DNA of 28,643 bases from Indioceanicola sp046045995 (GTDB lineage: Bacteria > Pseudomonadota > Alphaproteobacteria > Azospirillales > Azospirillaceae), in NCBI GenBank assembly GCA_046045995.1, contig JBJOKR010000034.1, forward strand, positions 1 through 28,643, in the 5' to 3' direction. Made by a program: the position numbers and the translations under genes. The notes under the pieces were generated by a model that worked only from the letters and a program-made list of their open reading frames with translations, did not search any database and had not been told where the DNA came from. Of the stretch, positions 1 to 7,006 are shown piece by piece. Each line of letters starts with the position of its first letter. The first letter of the stretch is position 1.

Positions 1-68
1 AGCCCGTCCCAGGCCGGGGCCATTTCCGCCAGGGCCGCGGCTCCCCGGTACAGGCGGATGCTATCCAT
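1..68 (-). CDS. Partial gene at the left edge; possibly a CelD/BcsL-like GNAT acyltransferase
   Basis: Only the first 22 codons are inside the window. An ATG at 66-68 opens a frame that stays open to the edge, beginning MDSIRLYRG and containing LAEMAPAWDG. The start overlaps the last 8 bases of the upstream glycosyltransferase gene, the same translational coupling seen through the rest of this operon, which supports a real gene. An opening with 'LAPAWD' after a short strand is common in the large CelD/BcsL-type acyltransferases of polysaccharide clusters. That assignment is only a recollection of family style over 22 residues, so the function is weakly supported while the presence of a gene is moderately supported. 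Confidence 0.45.
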   Translation of the reverse strand, partial: MDSIRLYRGAAALAEMAPAWDG

Positions 69-1164
69 GGCCAGGCAGGGCAGGGGTGGGCAGGGCAGGG
101 GTGGGCAGGGCCGGGGCGGGCTGGGCAGTCGCTTGGTTCAGGATGCGGCGGTAGGTGTCCAGGTATCCGTCCACCATCCGGTCCAGGGAGAAGCGTGCTT
201 GGGCCACCGCCCGGCACTCCTCCCCATCGATCCGCCCCGCCTGGCCGATCGCATCCGCCATCGCGGCCGCGTCGGGCACCAGGAAGCCGGTCTTGCCCTG
301 GACCACCACCTCCGGCAGGGCGCCGTGGGGAAAGGCGATGACCGGCGTGCCGCAGGCCGCGGCCTCCATCGCCACAAGGCTTGCCGTTTCCGCGCACAGG
401 CTGGGGATCAGCACGGCCCGTGCCATGCCCATCAGCCGGCGCTTGCCCACCGGTCCCAGGGGACCCAGGAACCGGCGGCGCCGGTCCAGGGCCGGGGCCA
501 GGACGGTGCGGAAGTAATCCTGATGGGCGGCATAGGGGTACAGGCGGCCGGCGATCAGCAGGGGCACATCCGCCATCTTCGCCGCCGCCACCGCTTGATC
601 GAACCCCTTCTCCGGGCAGATGCGGCCCAGGGCGGCGGTGAACCCGGCCTTGGTACCCCGCCAGGCCAGATCGGCCACCGGCACCCCGTTCGGCACCGGG
701 GGCAGCAGGGCGGGGCTGTCCGGGCAGGCCCGGCGCTGGCTGTCCGACACCGGGACCAGCCAGGTATCCGGCCGCCCGGTCGCCCAGATGGCGGGCGGGT
801 ACCAATCCGGCGGCAGGTGCAAGGTGATCAGCACCGGCACCCCCGGCGGGGGCAGGTATTCCAGGGCGTCGATCCCGTGGAGATGCACCAGATCGACCGG
901 GTGGTTCTCCAGCGCCTGGACGATCGCCCGGCGGTGGGTCGCCTGGGCCGCAGCCTTCGCCCCGTCATCATAGGGCGCAGGGGCGGCGGGAACGGGGATG
1001 TGGGTGCCGCAGGGCCGGGAACCCCGGGCCGCCAGGACCAGGGAGCTGTGGCCGCGGGCGGTCAGCCCCCGGTCCAGGTGGTACACGATCTGCTCCGCCC
1101 CGCCCACACTGTCCGGGCCGACCGGGGCCAGGGGATAGGCCACTTGAAGGATGGTCAGCGCCAT
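61..1164 (-). CDS. GT4-type glycosyltransferase (GT-B fold)
   Basis: This 367-residue protein should transfer a sugar from a nucleotide donor in the cytoplasm. The N-terminal Rossmann half has the usual glycine-rich acceptor loop after the first strand (VGPDSVGGAEQ, about residues 15-25). The C-terminal half has an EX7E motif at E259 and E267 followed by ACGTPVIAF and GALPEVV, the donor-binding signature of GT4 enzymes such as MshA. I start at the ATG at 1164 because it opens directly on strand beta-1 (MALTILQVAYPL). The open frame continues upstream to 1371, but that part is antisense-like and overlaps the neighbouring gene. The last residues are a PALPT repeat encoded by a 15-bp tandem repeat. 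It lies 43 bp after the PIG-L gene and overlaps the next gene. Donor and acceptor are unknown; an inositol-based acceptor is inferred from context. Confidence 0.88.
   Translation of the reverse strand: MALTILQVAYPLAPVGPDSVGGAEQIVYHLDRGLTARGHSSLVLAARGSRPCGTHIPVPAAPAPYDDGAKAAAQATHRRAIVQALENHPVDLVHLHGIDALEYLPPPGVPVLITLHLPPDWYPPAIWATGRPDTWLVPVSDSQRRACPDSPALLPPVPNGVPVADLAWRGTKAGFTAALGRICPEKGFDQAVAAAKMADVPLLIAGRLYPYAAHQDYFRTVLAPALDRRRRFLGPLGPVGKRRLMGMARAVLIPSLCAETASLVAMEAAACGTPVIAFPHGALPEVVVQGKTGFLVPDAAAMADAIGQAGRIDGEECRAVAQARFSLDRMVDGYLDTYRRILNQATAQPAPALPTPALPTPALPGHG
76..120. repeat. Three tandem copies of a 15-bp unit inside the glycosyltransferase 3' end
   Basis: Units lie at 76-90, 91-105 and 106-120. 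The first two are identical (CAGGGCAGGGGTGGG on the plus strand) and the third differs at two bases. On the coding strand each unit adds five residues (PALPT-like), so copy-number change keeps the frame and only lengthens the C-terminal tail. Confidence 0.9.
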
Positions 1165-1207
1165 GACCCGCCCCCGTGGCCGGTCCCATCGATTGCGGCG
1201 CGTCCCC

Positions 1208-2095
1208 TCACCATGGCGGTGCCTCCAGCCCCAGTTGGGCGATGGCCTCCGCCGCTTTGGCCCGCCAGGACTCGCCCGTCCAGCCCCAGGGCTGCCGCTC
1301 GTACCACAGGCGGCCGGGATGGGGCGGGGCCATGAAATCGGTGGGCAGGGTGGGGCGCAGCCGTTCCTCATCCACCCGGAAGTGGTCCAGCACGGCGGCC
1401 TGGCTGGTGAAGGCCGCGAACAGCCGCCGCTTCTGGGCCCGCGCCTCCGCCGACAGGGGCAGCACGGTCTCCGGCATGCTCCCCTGTGCGGGCAGGAAGC
1501 GGCCCGTCACCAGCCCTCCCTGGATCGGGTCGGCATGGTATCCCGCCATCTCCAGCACCGCCGGCACGGGCAGGCCCCGGCTGCGCAGCAGGGCCGTTGC
1601 CGCCTGGACGGCGAAGGCGGCGGCGTCATGGTCGGGGTGGCCCCCTTCATACCCATGGGTGATGAGGCAGCCGATATCGCCCCCGTCGATCAGGTCGGCC
1701 AGGCGCTGGGCCAGCCCGGCCATGACGGCCGCCGCCTCCTGATCCGCGATGCCCAGCGGGATCAGCCGGGCGGGGGGCAGGCCCGCCAGCGCCATGGCAT
1801 CCACCAGTTCCTCCTGCCGCAGGGCGGCGTATTCCTCCCGCGTGGTGCAGCCGCGGCGCCGGGCATCCACCATGTCGGCAGGCGCCCCGTCGGTGACATG
1901 GACGATGCGCAGGCCCGACAGCCGGGACAACTGGCCGCCCAGCCCCACTGTTTCATCATCGGGGTGGGCGGCGACGATGGCGATGCGGCGGGCATCGATC
2001 ACCGGCGGGCTTGGCCCCGCCAGCCCCTGGACCACTGACCGTGCCAGCCGTTCGTTGCGAGGGGTGGCGCCTGTCGGGCCTGGGTCGGGGATCAT
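1208..2095 (-). CDS. PIG-L/LmbE-family zinc-dependent N-deacetylase
   Basis: This 295-residue protein belongs to the family that removes the acetyl group from N-acetylglucosamine in small glycoconjugates (MshB, BshB, PIG-L, LmbE). The diagnostic AHPDDE motif is at residues 43-48, supplying a zinc-binding His and Asp and the catalytic Asp. The second metal-binding motif HGYEGGHPDHDA is at about 147-158. Length is normal for the family. Its ATG (2093-2095) overlaps the stop codon of the upstream GH39-like gene as ATGA, so translation is probably coupled. Together with the inositol-phosphate synthase and GT4 gene of the same operon, it suggests deacetylation of a glycosyl-inositol intermediate. 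That substrate is an inference; other N-acetyl sugars are equally possible from sequence alone. Confidence 0.92.
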   Translation of the reverse strand: MIPDPGPTGATPRNERLARSVVQGLAGPSPPVIDARRIAIVAAHPDDETVGLGGQLSRLSGLRIVHVTDGAPADMVDARRRGCTTREEYAALRQEELVDAMALAGLPPARLIPLGIADQEAAAVMAGLAQRLADLIDGGDIGCLITHGYEGGHPDHDAAAFAVQAATALLRSRGLPVPAVLEMAGYHADPIQGGLVTGRFLPAQGSMPETVLPLSAEARAQKRRLFAAFTSQAAVLDHFRVDEERLRPTLPTDFMAPPHPGRLWYERQPWGWTGESWRAKAAEAIAQLGLEAPPW

Positions 2096-3045
2096 GCCGG
2101 GCTGGTGACCAGCCGGGCCGGTACGAGCGGTGCTGTTGCCGCCGCCGGCCGGCGGATCTGGTGGGCATAACGCTCCACCATGGCCGCGCAGAAATCGGCG
2201 AAGGCGGAAGCGTCCCGGGGCGGGCTGGTGTAATGGGGCTCCACCCCCTCATGGTCGGGGGTGAAGCAGAAGGTGACGGTCACCTCGAACTCCGCCAGGG
2301 CTTCCATCTGCCGGTCGAACCAGTCCAGCGCCCCCGGCCGGTGGTAATCCGCCCAGGACAGGCCAGTGCGCAGATAGGTCACACCCAGCGCCCGCATCCG
2401 CTCAACCGCCAGATCAAGCCGGTGGTCCTGGAAATGGAACCATTGGCAGATACCGATCTCCGGCGTGTGGGCCGCAAAATCCGCCGCCGCGGGCTTGGGC
2501 GATCCATCCTCCCGGTACAGGCCCATGTAGAAATGGCGGTAATAGCTCGACCCCTCCGCCTCCCGGTGGCGGGTTGTGGCGGGCCAGGCCTTGGGCAGGT
2601 CGAACAGGCTGTACCAGTGGATGCGCGGCACCCGCCCGATCAGCAGTTCCGCCGTCCGGGCCAGACCGAATCGCTGCACCTCCTCCGCCCCGAAGGTGGA
2701 AATCCCCACCTCCGACACCCAGAGCGGCAGGTCGGTCACCGCCCGGATCTCCGCCAGCCGATCCGGCCATGCGTCGATCTGCCAGTGGTTCCAGTCCAGG
2801 GGGAAGCCGTGGACAGCCACCGCGTCCACATGGTCCAGCACGCCCTTGCCCGCCATGTTGCGGATGAATCCCGCATCGACGGGGGAAATGCCGCCAAGCA
2901 CGCGGGTCAGGCCCGGCGACGCCGCCCCGATGGCCCGTCCGGCGGCGATCGCCATCTCCGCGAAGCGGGACCAGTCGGGGTCCAGGTCCAGGTCCCAATG
3001 GGATTTGTTGTTCGGCTCATTCCAGATCATCGCCGCTTCGATCAT
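2092..3045 (-). CDS. GH39/beta-xylosidase-like clan GH-A protein with circularly permuted barrel order
   Basis: This is a 317-residue protein. The acid/base motif IWNEPN of clan GH-A glycosidases is at residues 7-12 (E10) and a nucleophile-like WVSEVG at 109-114 (E112). The spacing between them fits strands beta-4 and beta-7. After a beta-8-like IHWYSLFDL (142-150), the chain continues with segments that normally come first in such enzymes: GVTYLRTGLSW (221-231), a YHRPGALDWFD stretch, VTVTFCFTP (255-263), and an AFADFCAAMVERYA helix (281-294) that normally precedes the NEP strand. The start ATG (3043-3045) has a good ribosome site (AAGGAAAG) and lies 10 bp after the methyltransferase stop; upstream frame extension overlaps that gene. 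No signal peptide is visible, so it is probably cytoplasmic. Substrate is unknown; trimming or building an operon-made glycan is inferred. Confidence 0.8.
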   Translation of the reverse strand: MIEAAMIWNEPNNKSHWDLDLDPDWSRFAEMAIAAGRAIGAASPGLTRVLGGISPVDAGFIRNMAGKGVLDHVDAVAVHGFPLDWNHWQIDAWPDRLAEIRAVTDLPLWVSEVGISTFGAEEVQRFGLARTAELLIGRVPRIHWYSLFDLPKAWPATTRHREAEGSSYYRHFYMGLYREDGSPKPAAADFAAHTPEIGICQWFHFQDHRLDLAVERMRALGVTYLRTGLSWADYHRPGALDWFDRQMEALAEFEVTVTFCFTPDHEGVEPHYTSPPRDASAFADFCAAMVERYAHQIRRPAAATAPLVPARLVTSPA

Positions 3046-3055
3046 CGGTCTTTCC

Positions 3056-3820
3056 TTACGATTTGGAAGGCGGGTCGCCGGGGCGGACGGGGTGGACGGC
3101 ACCGGGGCCGTAGGGGGCTTCATCCACCCGGCACAGGAAAACCTCCTCCTCGGGCTGGTCCAGGATGGCGAAGCCGGCAGATCGCAGCATCGCCGCCGCC
3201 CCGGCCGTGTTCGGCACCCACCAATTAGTCCAGTCCCCGCAATACGCATGTTCGATGAAATGCATCCGCGGCCAGGCGGGATCGTCAAACGGCTCCCGCT
3301 CCTGGAAACTGTAATCCCCGGCCCAGTCCCGCAGCTCCGCCGATCCGCGCAGCATCGACTGGAACACCAGAAGATCGCGGGCCCCGTATTCCCGGATCAG
3401 GTCCAGGGCCAGCAGCGGATGGCGCAGGTGGTAGAAGACGCCCAGGAACAGGACCAGGTCGAACCGCTCGCCCAAGGTGGCGATGTCATAGACGGACAGG
3501 TTCCGCAGCTCGATCTCCACCCCCCGCACCTCCGCCACCAGGGCGGCCTGGGCCAGGTAGCGGGGATCGCTGTCGATGCCGACGACCCGGTCCGCCCCCC
3601 GCTTCTTCATCTCCACCGCGTGGAACCCGGCATTGCAGCCGATATCCAGCACCGTCCGGCCGGTCAGGTCGGCCGGGATGGCATGGGCGAAGCGGCGCCA
3701 CTTCTCCCCCGGGTAATCGAACAGGAAATGGTCCGGGGCGGTGCGGATGCCGCCCAGGTTCAGATTATGGAACCAGGGGTCCAGATCCCGGATGCGCCGC
3801 TCCAGATCAACGCTCACCAT
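3056..3820 (-). CDS. Class I SAM-dependent methyltransferase, CmoB-like (TIGR04290/Rta_06860 type)
   Basis: This 254-residue protein has the SAM-binding motif I VLDIGCNAGF at 57-66, an acidic motif II (VVGIDSD) and the downstream FDLVLFLGVFYHLRHP strand typical of CmoB-like enzymes. The N-terminal PWFHNLNLGG...APDHFL region matches my memory of the TIGR04290 family, but no search was run. The ATG (3818-3820) overlaps the stop of the nucleotidyltransferase gene by 7 bp, and the stop is 10 bp from the GH39-like gene, so it is in the middle of the operon. It probably methylates a sugar or other small molecule rather than tRNA, since its partners are glycan enzymes; this is inferred. The acceptor cannot be read from the sequence. 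Confidence 0.85.
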   Translation of the reverse strand: MVSVDLERRIRDLDPWFHNLNLGGIRTAPDHFLFDYPGEKWRRFAHAIPADLTGRTVLDIGCNAGFHAVEMKKRGADRVVGIDSDPRYLAQAALVAEVRGVEIELRNLSVYDIATLGERFDLVLFLGVFYHLRHPLLALDLIREYGARDLLVFQSMLRGSAELRDWAGDYSFQEREPFDDPAWPRMHFIEHAYCGDWTNWWVPNTAGAAAMLRSAGFAILDQPEEEVFLCRVDEAPYGPGAVHPVRPGDPPSKS

Positions 3821-4611
3821 TCCCCTCCCGTATCGACGGCGCGCAGGGCGGAAGCGGCGGCGGAACTGCCCTGCCGGGGCGGGGCGGCCAGAAGGCCCAT
3901 CGCCGCGCGGTAGCCGTGGACGGTCCCCACATCCACATAGGCCTCCCCCGCCCGCACGCCCATCGCCCGGCCCCCTTGGGCGATCCAGGCATTGACCAGG
4001 GTGCCCATGTATTCATCCCGCCGGTCCCGCGCCCGCCACAGGGCATGCAGTTCCGCCAGCACCCGCCCCGGCATCTTGAACGCCCCCCAGATCCAGGGGG
4101 TGCCGGCATCGGCGTGCTTCACCCGGATCTCCTCCACCCGGCCGGTGCGGTCGGTGATGACGGCATCGAACAGGGCCGGGTTCTCCACCGGGAACAGCAG
4201 GAAGGACAGCCCGTCATCGGGCAGGTGGCGCAGGGCGTCATCCGGGAACCAGACCGTGTCCGGCAGGCCGACGATCACCGGCTCCCCCGCCGGGATCAGG
4301 GGCAGGGCGCGGAAGATCGCATCGCACAGGCCATGGGGCCGCCCGTCCGGCTGGGGCTGGACCACATAGGCCAGGCTGGCCGTGCCGTACTGGCCGCCGA
4401 AATACTCCAGGATGTCGGATTTGCCGGGGCCGATGACGATGCAGACCTTGTCGGCTCCGCCCAGCACCATCCGCTCCAGCAGGTATTCGCTGACCGCGCG
4501 CGGCCGCTCCGTCTCCCCATCCAGGCGGGAGCCGACGGGCAGAAGCTCCTTGGAAAAGGCAAGCGGCTGGATGCGGGTGCCACTGCCGGCGGCCGGGACG
4601 ATTCCCCACAT
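3814..4611 (-). CDS. Nucleotidyltransferase, sugar-1-phosphate pyrophosphorylase-like
   Basis: This 265-residue protein opens with the nucleotide-binding signature of the NTP_transferase family, MWGIVPAAGSGTR, followed by LAFSKELLPVG (18-28) with the conserved Lys. The metal-binding Asp that family members carry in an L-G-D-D type motif appears as VGLPD (D118). Family members couple a sugar-1-phosphate to an NTP and so supply an activated sugar. The C-terminal half includes WIWGAFKMPG and YVDVGTVHGYRAA, as in RmlA/GlmU-like cores, with no left-handed helix extension, so no acetyltransferase activity is expected. It starts 4 bp after the CgeB-like gene and overlaps the methyltransferase by 7 bp. 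It presumably makes the donor used by one of the operon's glycosyltransferases; nucleotide and sugar are not determinable here. Confidence 0.85.
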   Translation of the reverse strand: MWGIVPAAGSGTRIQPLAFSKELLPVGSRLDGETERPRAVSEYLLERMVLGGADKVCIVIGPGKSDILEYFGGQYGTASLAYVVQPQPDGRPHGLCDAIFRALPLIPAGEPVIVGLPDTVWFPDDALRHLPDDGLSFLLFPVENPALFDAVITDRTGRVEEIRVKHADAGTPWIWGAFKMPGRVLAELHALWRARDRRDEYMGTLVNAWIAQGGRAMGVRAGEAYVDVGTVHGYRAAMGLLAAPPRQGSSAAASALRAVDTGGEW

Positions 4612-4615
4612 GGGC

Positions 4616-5704
4616 TCAAGCTCCGGAAGGACGGGGGGCGGGCGGATCGGACAGCAGCGCGCGCAACTGCTCCGCCCGCACGGCGGCCGTGTGATCGGCC
4701 AGGACCCGGGCCCGCGCCGCCTCCCCGATGCGGCGCAGGATGCGGTCGTCCTGGTCCAGGGCCGCCAGTGTGTCGGCGGTGTCGCAGGCGACCAGGATCT
4801 CCTCCCCCGGGGTGAAGAAGCGGTCCAACCCTTCCCACCCGTCGGTCAGGACCGGGCAGCCGCAGGCCGCCGCCTCGAACAGCCGGCCTGACGGGCACCA
4901 TCCCGCCGCTGACATGGCCGTCCGGGTGACGTTCAGGGTCAGGCGGGAGGCGGCGAAGAATCCCGGATGCTCCCCCGGCGGCAGGTGGCGGACGAAGAAG
5001 ATGTTGTCGGCCCAGGGGAAATCCGGCGGGTACAGGGCACCGGCGATGCAGAACCGCCCCGCCGGGCGGTCCCGGGCCGCATCGATGAACAGGCGCTGCA
5101 ACCCCTCCTGCCGGTCGGCGGCGAAGGTGCCGATATAGGACAGGTCGCAGCGGTACTGCGGTGCCGGGCGGGACGGGCGGTGGATCTCCGGGTCCACATG
5201 GCCGTAGAACGGCACCACCCGCCGGGCACCCAGCCGTTCCCGCAGCAGGTCCGGCGCCCACCCGCCGGTATAGCTCAGCACCAGGTCGAAATCCGCCAGC
5301 CCGCGCGGGCCGATGTAATCCAGATCCTCCCCCGCCGCCAAGCGGGCCAGGGTGACGGGCGTGTCCAGGTCGTAGAACAGCCGCCGCCCCCGCGCTTCGG
5401 TCAGCACAAGCTCCGTCGCCGCCACCCCGTCGGGGCAGTAGCTGGTGACCACCACGGCGTCCGCATCGGCCAGACGGGGCCGGGCAGCTGCCACCGCCTC
5501 CGCCCAGTCCGAATACAGGATCAACTGCCCGGGGGCGGGCAGGGCGGTCAGGTCCCGCGCCGCGGCGTACCAAGGCCGGTCCCGCTCCAGGAAGACCAGG
5601 CTGTCCCCCCGCCGGGCCAGTGCCGCGGCCAGCCCCCGCCACAAGGTCGCATGTCCGTTCCCCCAGGAGGAGGAGACGGAAAGCCCGAAGACCAGCAGCT
5701 TCAT
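4616..5704 (-). CDS. CgeB-like glycosyltransferase
   Basis: This 362-residue protein starts MKLLVFGLSVSSSWGNGHA, a GT-B N-terminal strand and loop. The C-terminal half resembles spore-maturation CgeB and the Glyco_trans_1_2 domain: YGHVDPEIHRP, CDLSYIGTFAADRQ (about 212-225), FFAASRLTLNVTRTAM, then SGRLFEAAACGCPVLTDGWEGLDRFF (about 294-319), where the Glu binds the donor sugar. I start at the ATG at 5702-5704, which overlaps the inositol-phosphate synthase stop as ATGA. The longer open frame to 6010 runs antisense-like inside that gene. It is a second glycosyltransferase in the operon, so the product probably carries at least two added sugars, though the GH39-like protein could also act on it. 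Specificity is unknown. Confidence 0.85.
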   Translation of the reverse strand: MKLLVFGLSVSSSWGNGHATLWRGLAAALARRGDSLVFLERDRPWYAAARDLTALPAPGQLILYSDWAEAVAAARPRLADADAVVVTSYCPDGVAATELVLTEARGRRLFYDLDTPVTLARLAAGEDLDYIGPRGLADFDLVLSYTGGWAPDLLRERLGARRVVPFYGHVDPEIHRPSRPAPQYRCDLSYIGTFAADRQEGLQRLFIDAARDRPAGRFCIAGALYPPDFPWADNIFFVRHLPPGEHPGFFAASRLTLNVTRTAMSAAGWCPSGRLFEAAACGCPVLTDGWEGLDRFFTPGEEILVACDTADTLAALDQDDRILRRIGEAARARVLADHTAAVRAEQLRALLSDPPAPRPSGA

Positions 5705-6909
5705 GCCCCGGTCCCCCCGCCTAGCGCTGAACCACCTGCGCCCATGTCCTCCGCGGGTGTATCGGCGATGAAGGCCTCCGTGGCGGCCATGGCCTCCCCG
5801 TCGCCCATTTGGACCGGGGGGGATTTCATGAACCAGGCGCTGGGCCCCGCCAGCACCCCGCCGATGCCCCGGTCCAGGGCCAGCCGGGCACAGCGGATTG
5901 CATCGATGACTACGCCCGCGGAATTGGGGCTGTCCCACACCTCCAGCTTCAGCTCGACGGCCAGGGGAACGCCGCCGAACCCGGTGCCCTCCAGCCGGAT
6001 ATAGGCCCACTTCCGGTCGGTCAGCCAGGGGACGAAGTCGCTGGGGCCCACATGGGCATCCTCTGCCGACAAGGGCGAGCCCATCTGGCTGACGACGCTG
6101 CCGGTCTTGCTGATCTTCTTGCTCTCCAGCCGCTCCCGCTCCAGCATGTTCAGGAAATCGGCATTGCCGCCGAAATTCAGCTGGTAGGTATGGTCCAACC
6201 GGACCCCGCGGTCGCGGAACAGGCGGGCGAGCGCCCGGTGGACGATGGTCGCCCCCACCTGGGACTTGATGTCATCCCCGATCAGGGGCAGGCCCGCGGC
6301 CGTGAAGCGGTCGCGCCAGGCCGGGCGCCCGGCGATGAACACGGGGATGCAATTGACGACGGCGCAGCCCGCACGGATCGCCTGCTCCATATAGAATTCC
6401 GTCGCCCGCTCCGCGCCCACGGGCAGGTAGTTGACGACCACCTCCGTGCCTGTCTCCCGCAGGATCGCCGCGACGTCCACGATGGGCGCGTCGCTTTCGC
6501 GAATCATGGGCTGAAGGTAGCGGCCCAGCCCGTCCAGGGAGGGGCCGCGCCGGACGGGAACGCCCAACTCCGGCACCTCGGCAAAGCGATGGGTATTGTT
6601 GGGAGCCGCCCCGATGGCCGCCGACAGGTCCAGCCCCACCTTGGCCTGGGCCACGTCGAAGGCGGCGCTGACGGCGATATCGCCGATGGCATAGCCCCCC
6701 AGGACCGGATGCATCAACCCGGGGATCGGATCGCCGGCGGCAGCATGGCGGTAATGGTGCAGCCCCTGGACCAGGGCGGCGGCGCAATTGCCTATACCGA
6801 CCAGGGCCACCCGGACCTGCCGCGCCCGCGCCCGGCCCCCTGCCTGCCCCGTTTCCCCCGTTTCCCCCTGGCCCGTTCCCCCCTGTCCCGCCACGTCCCA
6901 CCCCGCCAA
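5701..6909 (-). CDS. ino1: Myo-inositol-3-phosphate synthase
   Basis: This roughly 370-400 residue enzyme converts glucose-6-phosphate to inositol-3-phosphate using bound NAD (EC 5.5.1.4). Supporting features are the NAD-binding VALVGIGNCAAALVQG (34-49 from the TTG), VVVNYLPVGAE, the catalytic-region IGDDIKSQVGATI, and the NFGGNADF segment of the short bacterial-type family. It is the first gene of the operon and overlaps the CgeB-like gene by 4 bp. The start is unresolved: no in-frame ATG precedes the Rossmann strand. The listed start is a TTG at 6907-6909 giving a Gly-rich leader; a GTG at 6892-6894 is another option. An ATG at 6917-6919 is out of frame by one base relative to the gene, with a six-base G run between them. 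Inositol is rare in proteobacterial metabolism, so its presence strongly colours the operon's likely product. Confidence 0.9.
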   Translation of the reverse strand: MAGWDVAGQGGTGQGETGETGQAGGRARARQVRVALVGIGNCAAALVQGLHHYRHAAAGDPIPGLMHPVLGGYAIGDIAVSAAFDVAQAKVGLDLSAAIGAAPNNTHRFAEVPELGVPVRRGPSLDGLGRYLQPMIRESDAPIVDVAAILRETGTEVVVNYLPVGAERATEFYMEQAIRAGCAVVNCIPVFIAGRPAWRDRFTAAGLPLIGDDIKSQVGATIVHRALARLFRDRGVRLDHTYQLNFGGNADFLNMLERERLESKKISKTGSVVSQMGSPLSAEDAHVGPSDFVPWLTDRKWAYIRLEGTGFGGVPLAVELKLEVWDSPNSAGVVIDAIRCARLALDRGIGGVLAGPSAWFMKSPPVQMGDGEAMAATEAFIADTPAEDMGAGGSALGGGTGA

Positions 6910-7006
6910 GTCCGCCCATCGGATGTACGGGCGACAACGCCGGAGGGGGTGAACTGTTCCAGATCACGCCGATGGGGGGAGGGGAGAGGGGGGCGATGGC
7001 TCCCGC

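Noticed and set aside
2974..3288. Upstream extension of the GH39-like frame to 3288
   Set aside because: The extra 81 codons lie inside the methyltransferase gene in another frame and encode an Arg/Pro-rich nonsense leader; the ATG at 3045 has a good ribosome site.
61..6909. Reading the left operon as a true mycothiol pathway
   Set aside because: No MshC-type cysteine ligase is visible, mycothiol is an actinobacterial product, and the GH39-like, methyltransferase and CgeB-like genes have no place in that pathway. Only the shared early chemistry is kept as a hypothesis.
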